From the NCBI RefSeq assembly GCF_029873215.1, contig NZ_CP123620.1, forward strand, positions 2,728,001 to 2,792,000: a DNA stretch of 64,000 nucleotides, given 5' to 3'. Numbering within the stretch: the first letter of the stretch is position 1; each line of letters begins with the position of its first letter. The notes beneath the pieces were generated by a model, which was not told the DNA's origin, did not search any database, and was given only the letters and a program-made list of their open reading frames with translations. Shown one piece after another: positions 57,184 through 64,000 of this stretch. The stretch comes from Nocardioides sp. BP30. GTDB lineage: Bacteria; Actinomycetota; Actinomycetes; Propionibacteriales; Nocardioidaceae. Position numbers and translations under genes: made by a program.

Positions 57184-58940
57184 TCCTGCTCCGGCGACGC
57201 AGTGCCGGCGGTCGCCTCGGCGCCCACCGGCTCGTCCTGGTGGACGTACTTGCCGCCGGCGAAGAACGATGCGACCGCGGCGAGCACGCACATGCCGGCC
57301 GCGGCGCCGAACACCACGATCAGGCCGTGGTGGAAGGGCTCCGACATCAGCTGGGGGAAGAACTTCTTGCCGGTCAGTGTCGTGACGTCGGGCGAGCCGA
57401 GCGGGATACCGGCCTGCTGGAGCTGGTCGAGGATCGTCTGGATCGGGTTGAACCCGAGGAACGAGGCGAACAGCGACGCCACCGGCGGGAGCTGCCCGGC
57501 CGCCGTCGCGGCCTGGTCGGAGACGCCGTGCGCCTGCAGCCCCCCGGTCAGCGAGGTCGGCAGCTTGGCCGCCAGACCGGCGATCATCAGCGAGAAGAAC
57601 ACGCCGATCGACAGCGAGGAGCCGGCGTTGAAGAAGGTGCCGCGCATGCCGGAGGCGGCACCACGCTGGTTGGCGGGCACGGAGTTCATGATCGCGGAGA
57701 CGTTCGGCGCCGCGAACAGGCCCGAGGCCAGACCGTTGAGCAGCAGGAGCAGCGCGAACTCCCAGTAGTCGAAGCTCACCGGAATGAGCAGGAACCCGAT
57801 GAACGTCGCCGCGACGAGCAGCATCCCGCCGGTCGCGAACAGGCGCGCGCCGAACCGGTCGGAGAGGACCCCCGCGATCGGCCCGGCGACGAGGAAGCCG
57901 ATGGTCAGCGGCAGCAGGTAGATGCCCGCCCACAGCGGGGTGTCGGCGTAGGAGTAGCCGTGCAGCGGCAGCCAGATGCCCTGGAGCCAGATGATCAGCA
58001 TGAACTGCATCCCGCCGCGCGCGATCGAGGAGAGCAGCCCGGCGAGGTTGCCGGCCCAGAACGGCCGGATCTTGAACAGGCTCATCGCGAACATGGGATC
58101 GGCCACCCGGGTCTCGATCCAGCAGAAGAGCGCCAGCAGGGCGGCACCGCCGATGATGCCGGCGAGGACCCAGGGATTGGTCCAGCCCATGGTGTGGTCG
58201 CCGTACGGCTGGATGCCGTAGGTGATGGCGACCAGGATCGCTGTCAGCCCGATCCCGAAGGTGAGGTTGCCCGGGAGGTCGAGACTGCCTTCGCGCCGGA
58301 CGCCGGTCTCGTGCAGCGACTTGTAGGACCACACCGTCCCGAGCACCCCGATCGGCACCGAAACCCAGAAGACCAGCCGCCAGTCGATCTCGGAGAGCAC
58401 GCCACCCACGATCAGCCCGATGAACGAGCCGGCCACCGCGGCGACGTTGTTGATGCCCAGCGCCATCCCGCGCTGAGCGGCCGGGAAGGCGTCGGTGAGG
58501 ATCGCCGTGGAGTTGGCGAAGAGCATCGCCCCACCGACACCCTGGATGACGCGCCCGACGATCAGCCACAGGGCGCCCGCCCCGCCGGTGAACGGATCGA
58601 GGGAGAGGTAGACCGAGGCGATCGAGAACACCACGAAGCCGAGGTTGTAGATCTTCACCCGGCCGTACATATCCCCGAGCCGGCCCAGCATCACCACCAG
58701 CACCGCCGAGACGACCAGGAAGCCCATGATCATCCAGAGCAGGTAGCTGACGTTGCCAGCACCCAGCGGATCGACCTTGATCCCCTTGAAGATCGCCGGC
58801 AGCGAGATGATCACGATCGAGCTGTTGATCGTGGCGATCAGGATCCCGAGGGTGGTGTTGGACAAGGCCACCCAGCGGTACGACGGGTGGTCGGCAGCGA
58901 TCCAGCCGCGCTGGCTCGAGGATGAGGTCACTCGGGCCAT
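57180..58940 (-). CDS. DHA2-family MFS multidrug transporter
   Basis: A 586-residue transporter with 14 predicted helices. Early motifs are LGILIATINSSIVIISLPAI (helix 1) and GRLGDMYGRVKIYN between helices 2 and 3; the long C-terminal half includes the loop GLQAHGVSDQ typical of EmrB/QacA-like proteins. It exports drugs or toxic metabolites using the proton gradient. Its start is in an AT-rich region holding a possible MarR operator. Translationally coupled to marR. The divergent gene is a PLP decarboxylase. Confidence 0.9.
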   Translation of the reverse strand: MARVTSSSSQRGWIAADHPSYRWVALSNTTLGILIATINSSIVIISLPAIFKGIKVDPLGAGNVSYLLWMIMGFLVVSAVLVVMLGRLGDMYGRVKIYNLGFVVFSIASVYLSLDPFTGGAGALWLIVGRVIQGVGGAMLFANSTAILTDAFPAAQRGMALGINNVAAVAGSFIGLIVGGVLSEIDWRLVFWVSVPIGVLGTVWSYKSLHETGVRREGSLDLPGNLTFGIGLTAILVAITYGIQPYGDHTMGWTNPWVLAGIIGGAALLALFCWIETRVADPMFAMSLFKIRPFWAGNLAGLLSSIARGGMQFMLIIWLQGIWLPLHGYSYADTPLWAGIYLLPLTIGFLVAGPIAGVLSDRFGARLFATGGMLLVAATFIGFLLIPVSFDYWEFALLLLLNGLASGLFAAPNVSAIMNSVPANQRGAASGMRGTFFNAGSSLSIGVFFSLMIAGLAAKLPTSLTGGLQAHGVSDQAATAAGQLPPVASLFASFLGFNPIQTILDQLQQAGIPLGSPDVTTLTGKKFFPQLMSEPFHHGLIVVFGAAAGMCVLAAVASFFAGGKYVHQDEPVGAEATAGTASPEQE

Positions 58941-58966
58941 ATTACTTCACTTCTGCTAACTAAATT
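58941..58966 (-). promoter_or_regulatory. AT-rich region with possible MarR operator
   Basis: An unusually AT-rich stretch before the MFS gene contains TTAGTT-N10-AAGTAA, an inverted repeat with one mismatch, adjoining the start codon. Its size and position suit a MarR dimer that blocks the marR-MFS promoter. Confidence 0.45.
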
Positions 58967-59018
58967 GCCGCGGCCGCTCCCGGGCCCGGCTCCGGTGGGG
59001 TGGCCTAGGCTGCCCAGC

Positions 59019-60407
59019 ATGGAAAGGGACCTGACCGACGCCACCCGGATGCACCGCTCCGGACCGGCGACCGAGAAGCTGACCCGAGCACTGGCCGACC
59101 TGAGCATCGCCCGGCTGTGCGATCCCGTCCCGCTCGACGGTGCGAGCACCTTCGAGGCGCTGCAGGCGGCCGCCGGCCAGACGGTGACCGACGCCGGCAT
59201 CGGTGCCGACGCAGCCGTCGAGCTCTGGGACGAGGTGCTCTCCCGTGCCTGCATCTCGACCGACTTCCACGGCTACCTGGCCTTCATCCCCAGCGCACCC
59301 ACCAAGGCGGCGGCTGCCTTCGACATGCTCATCGGAGCCTCCAGCGTGTACGGCGGCAGCTGGCTGGAGGGGTCGGGTGCGGTCTACGCCGAGAACCAGG
59401 CGTTGCGCTGGCTCGCCGATCTCGCCGGCCTGCCCGAGGAGGCGGGAGGGGTGTTCGTGCAGGGCGGCACCTCCGGCAACCTCTCGGCGCTCGTGGCGGC
59501 CCGATCGGCCGCCCAGCACCGCCGCGGCAGTCGGCCCGTCCGCTGGGCCGTGCTGCTCAGTGACGAGACCCATTCCTCGGTCAAGCACTCCCTGGAGTCG
59601 GTGATGGACGTCGACGTGGTCGTCGTCCCCGGTGACGAGCGCGGGCGCGTCACCGGCGCCGCCGTCGCGGCGTGGGCGGCCGATGCCTCCGCCGAGGAGC
59701 TGGATGCGGTCTTCGCCGTGGTCGCCACCGCCGGCACCACCAACGTCGGCGTGGTCGATGACATCGCCGGGATCGCCGACGTCTGCGAGCAACACGGATG
59801 GTGGCTCCACGTCGACGGCGCGTACGGCGGGGCTGCGCTCGCCGCGCCCTCGGTCAGGCACCTGTTCGACGGCGTCGAGCGTGCCGACTCCTTCATCGTC
59901 GATCCGCACAAGTGGCTCTACGCGCCCTTCGACGCCTGCGCGCTGCTCTACCGCGACCCGGTGCTGGCCCGCGCCGCGCACACCCAGAAGGCGGGCTACC
60001 TCGACCCGGTCAACGTGGAGGGCGAGTGGAATCCCAGCGACTTCGCCGTCCAGCTCAGCCGCCGCGCGCGCGGCCTGCCGTTCTGGTTCTCGCTGGCCGT
60101 GCACGGCACCGACGCCTACCGCGCGGCGATCGAGCACACCCTCGCCATGGCCGCCGACGCCCGCCGGATGATCGACCGGGCCGACCACCTGCGGCTCCTG
60201 GTCGAGCCGGATCTGAGTGTGCTGATCTTCGAGCGGGTGGGCTGGTCCGCCGACGACTACGCGCAGTGGAGCGCACGACTGCTGCGCGAGGGCACCGCCT
60301 TCGTGACCCCGACGCGGCACCACGGCCAGGTGTGCACCCGGATCGCGGTGGTGAACCCGATGACGACGCTGGCCGACATCGAGCTGGTGCTCGCATCGAT
60401 GCGCTGA
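59019..60407 (+). CDS. PLP-dependent amino-acid decarboxylase family protein
   Basis: A 462-residue fold-type I PLP enzyme of the group II decarboxylase family (aromatic-L-amino-acid, glutamate and related decarboxylases). The cofactor Lys is K298 in VDPHKWLYAPFD; FVQGGTSGNLSAL binds the phosphate, and HVDGAYGG holds the Asp that contacts the ring nitrogen. The substrate is undetermined. Leaderless ATG 7 bases after TAGGCT (59006-59011). Divergent from MFS; no shared pathway is evident. Confidence 0.9.
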   Translation: MERDLTDATRMHRSGPATEKLTRALADLSIARLCDPVPLDGASTFEALQAAAGQTVTDAGIGADAAVELWDEVLSRACISTDFHGYLAFIPSAPTKAAAAFDMLIGASSVYGGSWLEGSGAVYAENQALRWLADLAGLPEEAGGVFVQGGTSGNLSALVAARSAAQHRRGSRPVRWAVLLSDETHSSVKHSLESVMDVDVVVVPGDERGRVTGAAVAAWAADASAEELDAVFAVVATAGTTNVGVVDDIAGIADVCEQHGWWLHVDGAYGGAALAAPSVRHLFDGVERADSFIVDPHKWLYAPFDACALLYRDPVLARAAHTQKAGYLDPVNVEGEWNPSDFAVQLSRRARGLPFWFSLAVHGTDAYRAAIEHTLAMAADARRMIDRADHLRLLVEPDLSVLIFERVGWSADDYAQWSARLLREGTAFVTPTRHHGQVCTRIAVVNPMTTLADIELVLASMR

Positions 60408-60454
60408 GCGAGGCGTCGGAGCCCCACCGCCGACGGCCTGCGAGAATGGCCGGC

Positions 60455-60706
60455 ATGTCCGGTGCCTTGAGTCAGCGCGAGAGCGAGATCCTGACCTTCG
60501 AGCGGTCCTGGTGGTCGGCCGGCGGCGCCAAGGAGACGGCCATCCGCGAGCGGTTCGACCTGAGCGCTGCCCACTACTACCGGCTCCTGGGCGAGCTGAT
60601 CGACCGTCCGGAAGCGCTGGAGCAGGACCCCCTGCTGGTGCGCCGGCTCCGCCGCCAACGTCTTGCCCGGCAGCGCGCCCGCTCGGTACGGCGGGCCCGG
60701 GGCTAG
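60455..60706 (+). CDS. DUF3263 domain protein
   Basis: An 83-residue protein of the actinobacterial DUF3263 family, with SQRESEILTFERSWW at the start, KETAIRERFDLSAAHYYRLL as a probable helix-turn-helix, and a very basic C-terminus (RRLRRQRLARQRARSVRR). It is probably a small DNA-binding protein. I start at MSGALSQRE, 7 bases after GAGAAT; an in-frame ATG three codons upstream is possible. Its stop is inside a hairpin. Confidence 0.85.
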   Translation: MSGALSQRESEILTFERSWWSAGGAKETAIRERFDLSAAHYYRLLGELIDRPEALEQDPLLVRRLRRQRLARQRARSVRRARG

Positions 60707-60744
60707 CCCGTTCGGGCTAGATCACCCGGTCCTCTCGGGTGATC
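60703..60744. terminator. Two adjacent hairpins
   Basis: CTAGCCCG-TT-CGGGCTAG (60703-60720) includes the DUF3263 stop codon. GATCACCCG-N7-CGGGTGATC (60720-60744) follows directly. Together they form a strong terminator. Confidence 0.8.
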
Positions 60745-60796
60745 TTCGCCCTGGGACGGTGACAGGCGCCCGCGGGCCGGTTAATGTTTCATTCGT

Positions 60797-60830
60797 TGAA
60801 CCGCTGGTGACCCGAGACGCCAGCGGTTCA
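60797..60830. terminator. Hairpin after the channel gene
   Basis: A perfect 11-bp inverted repeat TGAACCGCTGG / CCAGCGGTTCA with a 12-base loop, 7 bases beyond the potassium channel stop. Confidence 0.7.
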
Positions 60831-60837
60831 GCTCATT

Positions 60838-61932
60838 TCAGGAGTCGTACGCCAGGTCCTCGTCATGCGTGCCCGGGCGCGGTGCCCACGGCAGCTCCTT
60901 GGCGGGGCGGACCACCACGAGCCGGTCGCCGCGGGCGAGCTGGGTGACCACCGGGTCGAAGTAGCGGAAGACCTTCTCGTCGCGCACGACGGCGATCACC
61001 TGGTCGGGCAGCTGCTGGGGCTGCTTGCCCACCTCGTTCACCAGCAGGCCGCGTTCGGCCACCTCGAGACCCTCGCCGTAGGTCAGCAGGTCCTCCATCA
61101 CCGAGCCGAGGGTCGGACTCAGCGACGAGAGACCCAGCAGGCGTCCGACCGCGTCGGAGCTGGTGATCACCGAGTTCGCACCCGACTGCTTCATCAGCGG
61201 GGCGTTCTCCTGCTCCCGGGCCGAGGCGACGATCCATGCCTCCGGGTTGAGCTGGCGCACGGTGAGCGTGGCCAGGACGTTGGAGTCGTCGCGGTCGGTC
61301 GTGATGATGACCTGCTGCGCCCGCTCGACGCCCGCGCGCTGCAGCACGTCGCGGCGGGTGGCATCGCCCGTCACGACCGCGAGCCCGTCGGCGTGCGCCT
61401 CCTGCAGCGCCGAGGCCGCCGGGTCGACGATCACGATCCGGTCCCGGTCCTGGCCGTTGTTGACCAGCGTCTGCACGGCGCTGCGCCCCTTGGTCCCGTA
61501 GCCGACGACCACGACGTGGTTGCTCATGTTCTTCCTCCAGCGTGCGATCCGGAACACGTCCCGGCGACGGAACGCCAGGATCTCCATCGTGGTGGTGATG
61601 AGCAGGATCAAGAAGGCGATCCGCAACGGCGTCACGACCAGCGCGTTCACCAGGCGCGCCGCGTCCGTGGCGGGGGCGATGTCCCCGAAGCCGGTCGTGC
61701 TCAGCGTCGTGGCGGAGTAGTAGAACGAGTCCAGGAGGCTCACCTGCCCGACCGGGTCGTTGCCGTCCTGGTAGCCGTCCCGCTGGAGGTACACGAGCAG
61801 CACCACGACGGCGAGGATGGCCACGCCGATGAGGATCCGCCGCATCAGGTGCCACCACGGCGACCGGTAGCGCTCGGGAAGCGACACCCGCCCTCGCGCA
61901 CGACCCTGGTGCACACTCTCCACATCGGACAC
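60838..61932 (-). CDS. Potassium channel with RCK domains
   Basis: A 364-residue two-helix channel. Helices are at residues ~31-50 and ~93-115. The selectivity filter is TTGFGD at 79-84. A cytoplasmic RCK/TrkA-N domain starts at HVVVVGYGTKGRS near residue 139 with the acidic nucleotide-ligand VIVDP, followed by a TrkA-C-like region. It would be gated by nucleotide or ligand binding. GTG start 6 bases from TAGATT. Divergent from aidB. Confidence 0.93.
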   Translation of the reverse strand: MSDVESVHQGRARGRVSLPERYRSPWWHLMRRILIGVAILAVVVLLVYLQRDGYQDGNDPVGQVSLLDSFYYSATTLSTTGFGDIAPATDAARLVNALVVTPLRIAFLILLITTTMEILAFRRRDVFRIARWRKNMSNHVVVVGYGTKGRSAVQTLVNNGQDRDRIVIVDPAASALQEAHADGLAVVTGDATRRDVLQRAGVERAQQVIITTDRDDSNVLATLTVRQLNPEAWIVASAREQENAPLMKQSGANSVITSSDAVGRLLGLSSLSPTLGSVMEDLLTYGEGLEVAERGLLVNEVGKQPQQLPDQVIAVVRDEKVFRYFDPVVTQLARGDRLVVVRPAKELPWAPRPGTHDEDLAYDS

Positions 61933-61970
61933 GAGCGCAATCTATCGCGCTGCGCTCTAGGCTCTCGTCC
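61933..61970. promoter_or_regulatory. 38-bp divergent leaderless promoters
   Basis: Only 38 bp separate the two start codons. TAGATT (complement of 61939-61944) is 6 bases from the channel GTG; TAGGCT (61958-61963) is 7 bases from the aidB ATG. The -35 of each promoter must lie inside the other gene. Confidence 0.6.
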
Positions 61971-63656
61971 ATGGCATCCACGCTCCCGGGCACGGTTCCC
62001 TCCCGCACCGACCTCCGCTCCGTCACCAACCAGGCCCCGCCGCTGGTCGGCCACAACGTGGTGACGAGCGACGCGGCGCTGCGCGAGGCGGTCCTGCGGC
62101 ACGGTGACGCCGGCGTACTGGACACCCTGCTCGCGCTCGGCGCGGAGGCCGGCACCGCCGACGCGCGCGAGCACGGCCTGCTCGCCAACCAGCACTCCCC
62201 CGTGCTGGTCAACTACGACCGCTACGGCAACCGGGTCGACGAGGTGACCTTCCATCCCTCCTGGCACTGGCTGATGGAGCGCGCCGTCGGGCACGGCCTC
62301 GCCGCGGCGCCCTGGGAGCGGCAGCAGGACGGCGACGCGCACGCTCACCTGCGCCGTGCGGCGGGCTTCCTGGCGTGGTCGCAGACGGAGCCGGGCCACG
62401 GCTGCCCGATCTCGATGACGTACGCCGCGGTGCCCGCCCTGCGCGCCGACGCAGCGCTGGCCGCGGAGTGGGCGCCGCTGCTGGCCTCGCTCCGCTACGA
62501 CCCCGGTCTGCGGCCCGCCTCGGCGAAGCTCGGCGTGCTCGCCGGCATGGGCATGACGGAGAAGCAGGGCGGCTCCGACGTCCGCGCGAACCTCACCCTT
62601 GCGCGCCCGACAGGCGTCGAGGGTGAGTACGCCCTCTACGGCCACAAGTGGTTCACCTCCGCGCCGATGAACGACGTGTTCCTGGTGCTGGCCCAGGCGC
62701 CCGGAGGTCTGACCTGCTTCGTGATGCCGCGCGTGTTGCCGGACGGCTCCGCGAACCGACTCGACGTCGTACGGCTCAAGGACAAGCTGGGCAACAGGTC
62801 GAACGCCTCCTCCGAGCTGGAGTTCGACGGCACCCTGGTGCGCCGTCTCGGCGAGGAGGGCCGCGGCGTCCGCACGATCATCGAGATGGTGGCCGCCACC
62901 CGTCTGGACTGCGTGCTGGGATCGGCGTCGCTGATGCGCAAGGCCGTCGCCGAGGCGTCCTGGCACGTGGCGCACCGCTCGGCCTTCGGGTCCCGGCTCG
63001 CCGACAAGCCGCTGATGCGCAACGTGATCGCCGACCTCGCCCTCGAGTCGGAGGCAGCGACGGCGCTCGCGCTGCGGTTGGCCGCCGCGGTCGACCGGGC
63101 CGACGACCCGGCCGAGGCAGCCCTGCGCCGGCTCGCCCTGCCGCTGGCCAAGTTCTGGGTCTGCAAGCGCACGCCGGGCATGGTGGCCGAGGCGCTGGAG
63201 TGCCTGGGCGGGAACGGCTATGTCGAGGAGTCCGGACTGCCACTGCTCTACCGGGAGGCGCCGCTGAACTCGGTATGGGAGGGCTCGGGCAACGTCAACG
63301 CGCTGGACGTCCTGCGGGCGCTCTCGCGCGAGCCGGAGGCGCTGGACGCCTACCTCGCCGAGGTGGGCAGCGCCCGCGGTGCGAACGCGGACTTCGACCG
63401 GGCCATCGAGGACCTGCTTGCCCTGCTGGGCACGCTGATGGGCTCCCCCGACGAGCTGGAGAGCTCCGCCCGTCGGCTGGCCGGGCGGATGGCGGCCGTG
63501 CTGCAGGGCTCGCTGCTGGTCCGGCACGCACCGGCCGAGGTGGCCGACGCGTTCTGTGCGTCGCGACTCGGCGCCGGCCACGACGGCACGTACGGGATGC
63601 TCGCCGGCGGCGACCTCGCCGCCCTGGTCCAGCGGACCACGCCGACGCTCTCCTAG
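61971..63656 (+). CDS. AidB-like acyl-CoA dehydrogenase family protein
   Basis: A 561-residue flavoprotein. Acyl-CoA dehydrogenase elements include GMGMTEKQGGSDVRANLT, HKWFTSAPMNDVFLVLA (FAD-binding beta domain) and LECLGGNGYVEESGLP; the Glu in SVWEGSGNVNALDVLRAL is the AidB-type active-site residue. Sequence features and length match AidB, the DNA-binding alkylation-response protein, more than catabolic enzymes. Leaderless ATG. Divergent from the channel and convergent with glyA. Confidence 0.9.
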   Translation: MASTLPGTVPSRTDLRSVTNQAPPLVGHNVVTSDAALREAVLRHGDAGVLDTLLALGAEAGTADAREHGLLANQHSPVLVNYDRYGNRVDEVTFHPSWHWLMERAVGHGLAAAPWERQQDGDAHAHLRRAAGFLAWSQTEPGHGCPISMTYAAVPALRADAALAAEWAPLLASLRYDPGLRPASAKLGVLAGMGMTEKQGGSDVRANLTLARPTGVEGEYALYGHKWFTSAPMNDVFLVLAQAPGGLTCFVMPRVLPDGSANRLDVVRLKDKLGNRSNASSELEFDGTLVRRLGEEGRGVRTIIEMVAATRLDCVLGSASLMRKAVAEASWHVAHRSAFGSRLADKPLMRNVIADLALESEAATALALRLAAAVDRADDPAEAALRRLALPLAKFWVCKRTPGMVAEALECLGGNGYVEESGLPLLYREAPLNSVWEGSGNVNALDVLRALSREPEALDAYLAEVGSARGANADFDRAIEDLLALLGTLMGSPDELESSARRLAGRMAAVLQGSLLVRHAPAEVADAFCASRLGAGHDGTYGMLAGGDLAALVQRTTPTLS

Positions 63657-63680
63657 CCGGTCGGCGCGCTGGACGGCCCT

Positions 63681-63717
63681 CGCCGAGCGTGCTCGAGACG
63701 CCTCGGCACGCTCGGCG
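63681..63717. terminator. Hairpin between convergent genes
   Basis: A perfect 12-bp inverted repeat CGCCGAGCGTGC / GCACGCTCGGCG with a 13-base loop, between the aidB-like gene and glyA. Confidence 0.8.
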
Positions 63718-63736
63718 GACGGCCGACGCGGCCCGC

Positions 63737-64000
63737 TCAGGCCAGGTCGAGGCCCGGGTAGAGCGGGTGCCGCTCGAGCAGCTCCGCGCTGGCGGCCCGG
63801 GTCCGCTCCGCGACACCGTCGCCGAGCACGTAGGACGCCTTGGAGGGCTCGCCGGCCTTCGTCGTACCGGGCTCGGTGTTCTTCAGGACGTCGACGATCA
63901 GCTCGGCGACCTTGTCGAACTCGTCGTGCCCGAAGCCGCGGGTGGTCAGGGCGGGCGTGCCGAGGCGGACGCCGGAGGTGTACCAGGCGCCGTTCGGGTC
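63737..64000 (-). CDS. glyA: Serine hydroxymethyltransferase, C-terminal part
   Basis: The last 87 codons of a gene whose start lies beyond the window. The segment [16 protein letters not shown] is the conserved C-terminal signature of GlyA, which converts serine to glycine and loads tetrahydrofolate with one carbon. The protein ends PLYPGLDLA. There is no sign of truncation other than the window edge. Confidence 0.92.
   Translation of the reverse strand, partial: DPNGAWYTSGVRLGTPALTTRGFGHDEFDKVAELIVDVLKNTEPGTTKAGEPSKASYVLGDGVAERTRAASAELLERHPLYPGLDLA

Noticed and set aside
56698..58569. Apparent 623-residue fusion with a MarR domain
   Set aside because: The first ~460 residues are the MFS gene in a wrong frame. 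The MarR gene starts at the GTG overlapping the MFS stop.
60746..60796. AT-richer stretch as an RNA gene or promoter
   Set aside because: It contains TTAATGTTTCATT but no consistent promoter pair, no tRNA-like fold and no reading frame.

Overview
The window is 64 kb of very GC-rich DNA with densely packed genes, frequent GTG starts and many 1- or 4-base start/stop overlaps. WhiA, RbpA with zinc ligands, a mycothiol-type maleylpyruvate isomerase, OpcA, DUF3099 and DUF3263 proteins and an acVLRF1 release factor all point to the Actinomycetota. Nocardioidaceae is the likely family, but that is an inference. The order from uvrC-rapZ-yvcK and whiA, through gapA-pgk-tpiA-secG, pgl-opcA-zwf-tal-tkt, ctaB/ctaA, an ABC exporter and sufR-B-D-C-S-U-T to an ABC-F protein recalls the conserved core of other actinobacteria (remembered from Mycobacterium tuberculosis), so this is chromosome and not a plasmid or phage.

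Layout. 0-3 kb: dodecin, a DUF3099 membrane protein, moaA and SURF1. 3-9 kb: ABC exporter, ABC-F ATPase, zinc metallopeptidase, an APH-fold protein and acVLRF1. 9-15.4 kb: suf operon read leftward from sufR. 15.5-20.2 kb: two-gene ABC exporter, ctaA, a DUF559/AbiEi-type nuclease gene enclosed by inverted arrays of a 22-bp repeat, and ctaB. 20.3-28.6 kb: pentose-phosphate operon tkt-tal-pgi-zwf-opcA-pgl. 28.6-32.3 kb: leftward gapA-pgk-tpiA-secG-rbpA. 32.5-43.2 kb: whiA embedded among accessory genes: a LacI regulator, a CE7 acetyl esterase, a secreted protein of unknown function, a GH3 glycosidase and a sugar ABC transporter. 43.3-49.1 kb: uvrC-rapZ-yvcK, a TPR protein and a Rieske lipoprotein. 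49.2-57 kb: uvrA with an SOS box, a mycothiol-type enzyme pair, a ClgR/PopR-like regulator convergent with a clpP pair, an LEH-like protein and map. 57-64 kb: MarR-MFS, a PLP decarboxylase, a DUF3263 protein, a potassium channel, an AidB-like flavoprotein and the 3' end of glyA.

The genes group into central carbon metabolism (oxidative pentose phosphate plus lower glycolysis), Fe-S assembly, heme A biosynthesis and cytochrome oxidase assembly, nucleotide excision repair (uvrA, uvrC) and protein quality control (Clp, acVLRF1). One inducible system, probably for xylan or other acetylated oligosaccharides, is tied together by matching LacI-type operators at 32507-32522 and 43274-43293.

The most notable observations are the repeat-bounded nuclease cassette between ctaA and ctaB, a ClpP subunit that has lost its catalytic Ser and His beside an intact ClpP, palindromes at about -50 in front of both the Clp regulator and the clpP pair, the sugar island around whiA, and a recurrent TANNNT box 6-8 bases before the start codon in at least 16 genes. 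That last pattern predicts widespread leaderless mRNAs and decides several starts. No rRNA, tRNA, CRISPR array, insertion sequence or prophage was seen.
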